Positions 60,685 to 64,000 of a DNA stretch of 64,000 nt are shown piece by piece (position 1 is the first letter of the stretch; each line of letters starts with the position of its first letter). Below the pieces are notes generated by a model. That model was not told the origin of the DNA, ran no database searches, and saw only the letters and a program-made list of their open reading frames with translations. The stretch is from Bacteroidetes bacterium B1(2017). GTDB lineage: Bacteria; Bacteroidota; Bacteroidia; UKL13-3. The stretch is from the NCBI GenBank assembly GCA_002256395.1, contig NKJG01000007.1:1-64000 (forward strand). The letters run 5' to 3'. A program made the position numbers and the translations under genes.

Positions 60685-61446
60685 TTAATTTTTAATAAGG
60701 TTTATAAATTCAACTTCTTTATTGGCATAGCTTTCAATTTCGTCATTTACCAAAAGGTGAAGCCTACCTTTTTTATCAATACCCATTATTTGCGCTTCAA
60801 ATAAAACGTTCTCCTTTTTAAAAATCGCCATTTCACCTTTTCCCAACAAATGCTGGTGGTATAAATCCCAAAGCAAGGTATGTTGTTTCCCCAAAAGTAA
60901 GGCATAATAATGGCCAAGCTTATGGCAAAGCAGTTCTCTAGCGGCTTTTGGTTCGACCCAAAGCCCTGATAAAGTATAAATAGAGGCCGCTTTAGGCTCC
61001 ATAAACTCCTGCTGATTAAGGTTTAAACCCATACCAATAACCGAAAAGCGAATTCTATTTCCTTGCAAAACATTCTCAATTAGGATGCCTGCTATCTTTT
61101 TTTCTTGGCAATAAATATCGTTTGGCCATTTAATTTTAACCGGATCTGGGCAAAATTCTTGGGCAGTGTCTCTAAGAGCCAAAGAAATGATACAATTTAG
61201 CCAAACTTGCTCCATTGCTAGCAAAAATTGTGGCTTTAATAAAACGCTAAAAAGCAAATTTTTACCCGGCTCCGATTCCCAAACCGAATTTTGTTGTCCT
61301 CGACCATTTGTTTGGAAATGGGTGTAAACCACCGCCCCTTCTGGAATTTGCTGGTTACTAAACAGTAATTTAAGGGCATCATTGGTAGAAGTTGTCTCCT
61401 CCAGATACACAGAATACTCGCCAATATTTAAGGGTTGGTGTGCCAA
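60685..61446 (-). CDS. birA: Biotin-[acetyl-CoA-carboxylase] ligase
   Basis: BirA attaches biotin to the biotin carboxyl carrier protein. The 253 residues hold the catalytic domain only, with no N-terminal DNA-binding helix-turn-helix: TTSTNDALKLLF, the biotin loop THFQTNGRGQQNSVWESEPGKNLLFSVLL, VKIKWPNDIYCQEKKIAGILIEN with the catalytic Lys, VIGMGLNLNQQEF, and a small C-terminal SH3-like part. It thus cannot repress bio genes in the E. coli way. Translation starts at TTG 61446, because no ATG is in frame upstream. Confidence 0.92.
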   Translation of the reverse strand: MAHQPLNIGEYSVYLEETTSTNDALKLLFSNQQIPEGAVVYTHFQTNGRGQQNSVWESEPGKNLLFSVLLKPQFLLAMEQVWLNCIISLALRDTAQEFCPDPVKIKWPNDIYCQEKKIAGILIENVLQGNRIRFSVIGMGLNLNQQEFMEPKAASIYTLSGLWVEPKAARELLCHKLGHYYALLLGKQHTLLWDLYHQHLLGKGEMAIFKKENVLFEAQIMGIDKKGRLHLLVNDEIESYANKEVEFINLIKN

Positions 61447-61490
61447 AGAAAAAATGCTTAATTTGCGTCAAATTTACTGGTAGAATCTAG

Positions 61491-62057
61491 ATGGCAATAA
61501 CACCCGCGAAAAAAATCGCAAAAAAAGCAGCAGCTAAGAAAAGCACTGCTCCCAAAAAAGCGGCTCCTAAGAAGGAAGCAGCTCCAAAAAAAACTGCAGC
61601 AAAAAAAGTTGCAGTAAAGAAAACGGCTATTAAAAAAGTGGCGGCTAAGAAAGTAGCAGCCCCAAAAGCAAGCCCTATAAAAGCGGCAGAAGTTAAAGTA
61701 ATGGAACCAGGGCTATTATTGGCCCTAACTGTTGCTCAAGGAATGTTTGAGCGTAAAGCCGAAAACATTCGCATTTTAGACATGCGCAAAATTCAAAACG
61801 CTTCGGCCGATTATTTTGTATTAAGTCATGCTAGCAACGACAAACAAGTAGAAGCAATTGGCAAAAGTGCTGAAGACGAAGTAAAAAAACACTTGAACGA
61901 AAACCCATTGCACCGCGAAGGTTTTGAAAATTTAGAGTGGATTTTATTGGATTACTTTAATGTGGTTGCCCATGTTTTTCAAGAAGAAAAACGTACCTTT
62001 TATGGCATAGAGCAATTATGGGGCGATGCTATTGAAGTACCTTTCAAAGGAAAATAA
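61491..62057 (+). CDS. rsfS: Ribosomal silencing factor RsfS with Lys/Ala-rich N-terminal tail
   Basis: Residues 72-188 are a complete RsfS/Iojap domain: LALTVAQGMFERKAENIRILDMRKIQNASADYFVLSHASNDKQVEAIGKSAEDEVKKHL, GFENLEWILLDYFNVVAHVFQEEKRTFYGIEQLWGDA. RsfS binds uL14 on the 50S subunit and blocks subunit joining under starvation. Residues 1-70 are an added tail of AKK, APKK and AAKK units, about two thirds Lys and Ala, like histone H1 or AlgP tails. Such a tail would bind RNA or DNA. It is divergent from birA; the often-linked ftsH is absent here. Confidence 0.9.
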   Translation: MAITPAKKIAKKAAAKKSTAPKKAAPKKEAAPKKTAAKKVAVKKTAIKKVAAKKVAAPKASPIKAAEVKVMEPGLLLALTVAQGMFERKAENIRILDMRKIQNASADYFVLSHASNDKQVEAIGKSAEDEVKKHLNENPLHREGFENLEWILLDYFNVVAHVFQEEKRTFYGIEQLWGDAIEVPFKGK

Positions 62058-62082
62058 TTACTCACTCACAAAACGCTTACAC

Positions 62083-63768
62083 ATGATTAAAAAACTCATA
62101 CTCGGCATTTGTTCATTAGGTTTAGTTTATAGCGCTCAAGCTCAAACAGAGGGCGATAAAAAAACAGATAACGGAGAATTTTCAGGAAATTTCCAAACTA
62201 CTAATCAGTTTTACGTGAAAGATAGTGCTATTGGGGCCACAACAACCCAATATCAAAAAGAACTTTCATCGGCCGATGCGTGGTTACTTTTGAACTATAA
62301 AAAGAATGGCTACACCTTTACCGTGCGCTACGATTTATTTAATAACTCTCCTTTGCTAAATCCACAAGAGGCCTATACCAAAAGTGGAATTGGAATGTAT
62401 AGCGTTAGAAAAGACCTCGACAAAATGAGCATTACCGTGGGCTATTTTTATGACCAATTTGCTAGCGGTATGGTTTTTAGATCGTATGAAGACCGTAACC
62501 TAGGTTTAGATTTTGCCATTCAAGGCGCTCATATAAAGTTTAGACCTACAGAAAATACCACCATCAAAGCGTTTACAGGTTTGCAAAAATTTAGGTTCGA
62601 CCTACGACCTATGGTTATAAAAGGTATTAATGCCGAGCACCATTATGATATTAATGATGGCTTTAGCGTTGAGCCTGGAGCAAGTTTAGTTAATAGAACT
62701 ATTGATAACGAAACCATGAATACCATGGCGGCAAGTATTAATAACTATGAGCTTTCGCAACGATTTTATCCTAAGTACAATGTGTTTGTTTACAATGTTT
62801 ACAATACTTTAAGATATAAAAACATTGCCTGGTATTTGGAGTTAGCTCAAAAAACACCAGAGGCTATTATTAATCCAAACAACGATTTAATGGAGTTGCA
62901 TGAAGGTAAATCTTATTTAACTTCTGTATCATACTCTACTAAGGGTTTTGGCTTTAATGCACAGTACAGATATATAGATAAATTCTCTTTCCGCACCTCT
63001 CCTTTGCAAAATCAAAATTTGGGTATGATAGCTTATTTGCCTTCTGTTACTCGCCAAAACGTATACAGATTATTGGCAAGATATAATGCCTTTACCCAAG
63101 AGTGGGGCGAAAACGGTTTGCAAATAGAATTGAGTTATAAACCAAAGTTTTTAAAGAAACATCAAACTCAATTTAACTTTAACTCATCGTTGGCAACTCC
63201 TCAAGGATCATTCAAAGGCAAAACAGTTAACCCTGTAAACTTTGAAGCCGACTCAAATAGATTTTTCCGCGAGTATTATTTTGAAGCACAACATAAGTTT
63301 ACTAAGAAATTTAAATTATTGTTGGGCTACCAAATTATTAACTACAACCAACGTTTATACGAAGCAAAAGCAACGGTTCCGTATGTAATTGCACATACCT
63401 TTTTTGGTGAAGCTACGTATAAAATTACACCTACTCGTTCATTAAGAATGGAATCTCAATATTTGCAAACCGACCAAGATTTGGGAAGTTTTGTAAATGG
63501 ATTAATTGAATTTAATATGGCACCTCATTATTCATTTAGTTGTGGCGATATGGTGAATGTTAAGCCTGGTTTTAGAAACCAACCTGCGGCAGGAAAAGAT
63601 TTTGAATTGGTGCATTACTGGAACGTTTTTATGGCCTATACTCAAAAGAACACACGCTTTACTGCGGGGTATATTAAACAAGTAGAAGGTGTAAATTGTA
63701 CAGGTGGTGTATGCCGTGTTGAACCAGCATTTAGTGGCGTTAGACTTACTTTAACAACTAATTTTTAA
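62083..63768 (+). CDS. DUF6029 family outer membrane beta-barrel protein
   Basis: The start at ATG 62083 gives 561 residues with a signal peptide (MIKKLILGICSLGLVYSAQAQ). The mature protein consists of many amphipathic strands and begins GEFSGNFQTTNQFYVKDSAIGA; the segment SADAWLLLNYKKNGYTFTVRYDLFNNSPLLNP fits the DUF6029 family found in Bacteroidota, often beside an Omp28-like gene as here. It ends in FSGVRLTLTTNF, a typical aromatic barrel C-terminus. Cys pairs near the end (VNCTGGVCRVE) may form a disulfide. The cargo or function is unknown. Confidence 0.8.
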   Translation: MIKKLILGICSLGLVYSAQAQTEGDKKTDNGEFSGNFQTTNQFYVKDSAIGATTTQYQKELSSADAWLLLNYKKNGYTFTVRYDLFNNSPLLNPQEAYTKSGIGMYSVRKDLDKMSITVGYFYDQFASGMVFRSYEDRNLGLDFAIQGAHIKFRPTENTTIKAFTGLQKFRFDLRPMVIKGINAEHHYDINDGFSVEPGASLVNRTIDNETMNTMAASINNYELSQRFYPKYNVFVYNVYNTLRYKNIAWYLELAQKTPEAIINPNNDLMELHEGKSYLTSVSYSTKGFGFNAQYRYIDKFSFRTSPLQNQNLGMIAYLPSVTRQNVYRLLARYNAFTQEWGENGLQIELSYKPKFLKKHQTQFNFNSSLATPQGSFKGKTVNPVNFEADSNRFFREYYFEAQHKFTKKFKLLLGYQIINYNQRLYEAKATVPYVIAHTFFGEATYKITPTRSLRMESQYLQTDQDLGSFVNGLIEFNMAPHYSFSCGDMVNVKPGFRNQPAAGKDFELVHYWNVFMAYTQKNTRFTAGYIKQVEGVNCTGGVCRVEPAFSGVRLTLTTNF

Positions 63769-63771
63769 CAG

Positions 63772-64000
63772 ATGAAAAAACTATTATCGATACTCTTTTT
63801 TGTTTGCTTTGTTGTAGTGTTTAATGCCTGCAAAGAAGAACCGCCGTATATTAATTTTACGCCAGAAAGCACTGTTGGCGATACTACGTATATAATTTCT
63901 CCAGTACCTGGAAAGCAAACAAAAAATGTTTTAATAGAAGAAGTTACCGGAGTTAGATGCCCTAATTGCCCTAAGGCCCAAGCCGAAGCAAAAATTCTTT
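63772..64000 (+). CDS. Omp28-related lipoprotein, 5' part (cut by window edge)
   Basis: An ATG at 63772, 3 bp after the DUF6029 stop, opens a frame running to the window end (76 codons). The start KKLLSILFFVCFVVVFNAC is a lipoprotein signal (Cys20). It is followed by VLIEEVTGVRCPNCPKAQAEAK, with Cys63 and Cys66 as in the thioredoxin-like CxxC region of Omp28 proteins of Bacteroidota. It most likely forms an operon with the upstream barrel gene. The rest of the gene is outside the window. Confidence 0.8.
   Translation, partial: MKKLLSILFFVCFVVVFNACKEEPPYINFTPESTVGDTTYIISPVPGKQTKNVLIEEVTGVRCPNCPKAQAEAKIL

Overview
The window is chromosomal DNA of a low-GC Bacteroidota bacterium, probably a free-living or environmental member rather than a Bacteroidales gut species. 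The evidence is a type IX secretion C-terminal sorting domain, two PorE-like TPR/propeller/OmpA proteins, OmpP1/FadL, DUF6029 and Omp28-type surface proteins, fused FtcD, type III glutamine synthetase, archaeal-type ProS, a PID-CTERM-like peptide, and many promoters with the Bacteroidota -7 box TAnnTTTG. No tRNA, rRNA, CRISPR array or prophage was seen.

Layout. Positions 1-7.4 kb form an accessory-looking minus-strand stretch. It opens with the right end of an IS66-family element that has cut the 3' end of a membrane-protein gene. It continues with poorly characterised membrane, secreted and lipoprotein genes, a frameshifted small gene, a gene with a nonsense codon near its start, a duplicated 38-nt intergenic repeat and a REP-like palindromic spacer, and ends with a lipoprotein HiPIP. 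From 7.4 to 21 kb are housekeeping genes: ftcD, a DciA-like DUF721 gene, a fatty acid desaturase, gpmI, DUF4783, an MBL hydrolase, a TIGR02757-type gene, peptidase M49 (DPP III), a beta-barrel protein, YjbR, an LTA-synthase-type sulfatase and murB.

Positions 21.1-22.9 kb hold an AT-rich island of four small genes. Two of its transcription units start from promoters with the same architecture: a 30-bp palindrome, a half-site starting 39 bp downstream of the palindrome core, then 17 bp to the -7 box. The island includes a possible LytTR-like regulator and a tiny secreted peptide ending in a PID-CTERM-like tripartite tail. This is the most promising candidate for an undescribed system.

Positions 23-44 kb carry rlmD, a GT2 glycosyltransferase, aroQ, a T9SS cargo protein, a FadL-type porin, a Tyr/Gly-rich lipoprotein, proS, thyA, a CarS-like CDP-lipid synthase homologue, an NlpE-META protein, pdhC, ppx/gppA, glnN, the PorE-like pair and a TonB-like protein. 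Positions 44-50 kb carry purM followed by a sugar-nucleotide block (galE, rfbB, rfbA, a PGI/PMI isomerase and a CpsB-type phosphatase) that probably feeds surface polysaccharide synthesis. Positions 50-64 kb carry an alpha/beta hydrolase lacking its nucleophile, sucA, a LytS/LytTR two-component operon with a LiaF-like membrane protein, an SRPBCC protein, the tightly overlapped birA-coaX-OMP-lptC-small membrane protein operon, rsfS with a histone-like Lys/Ala tail, a DUF6029 barrel and a truncated Omp28-like lipoprotein gene.

Convergent gene pairs are separated by strong symmetrical hairpins with A/T flanks that can terminate transcription from both sides.
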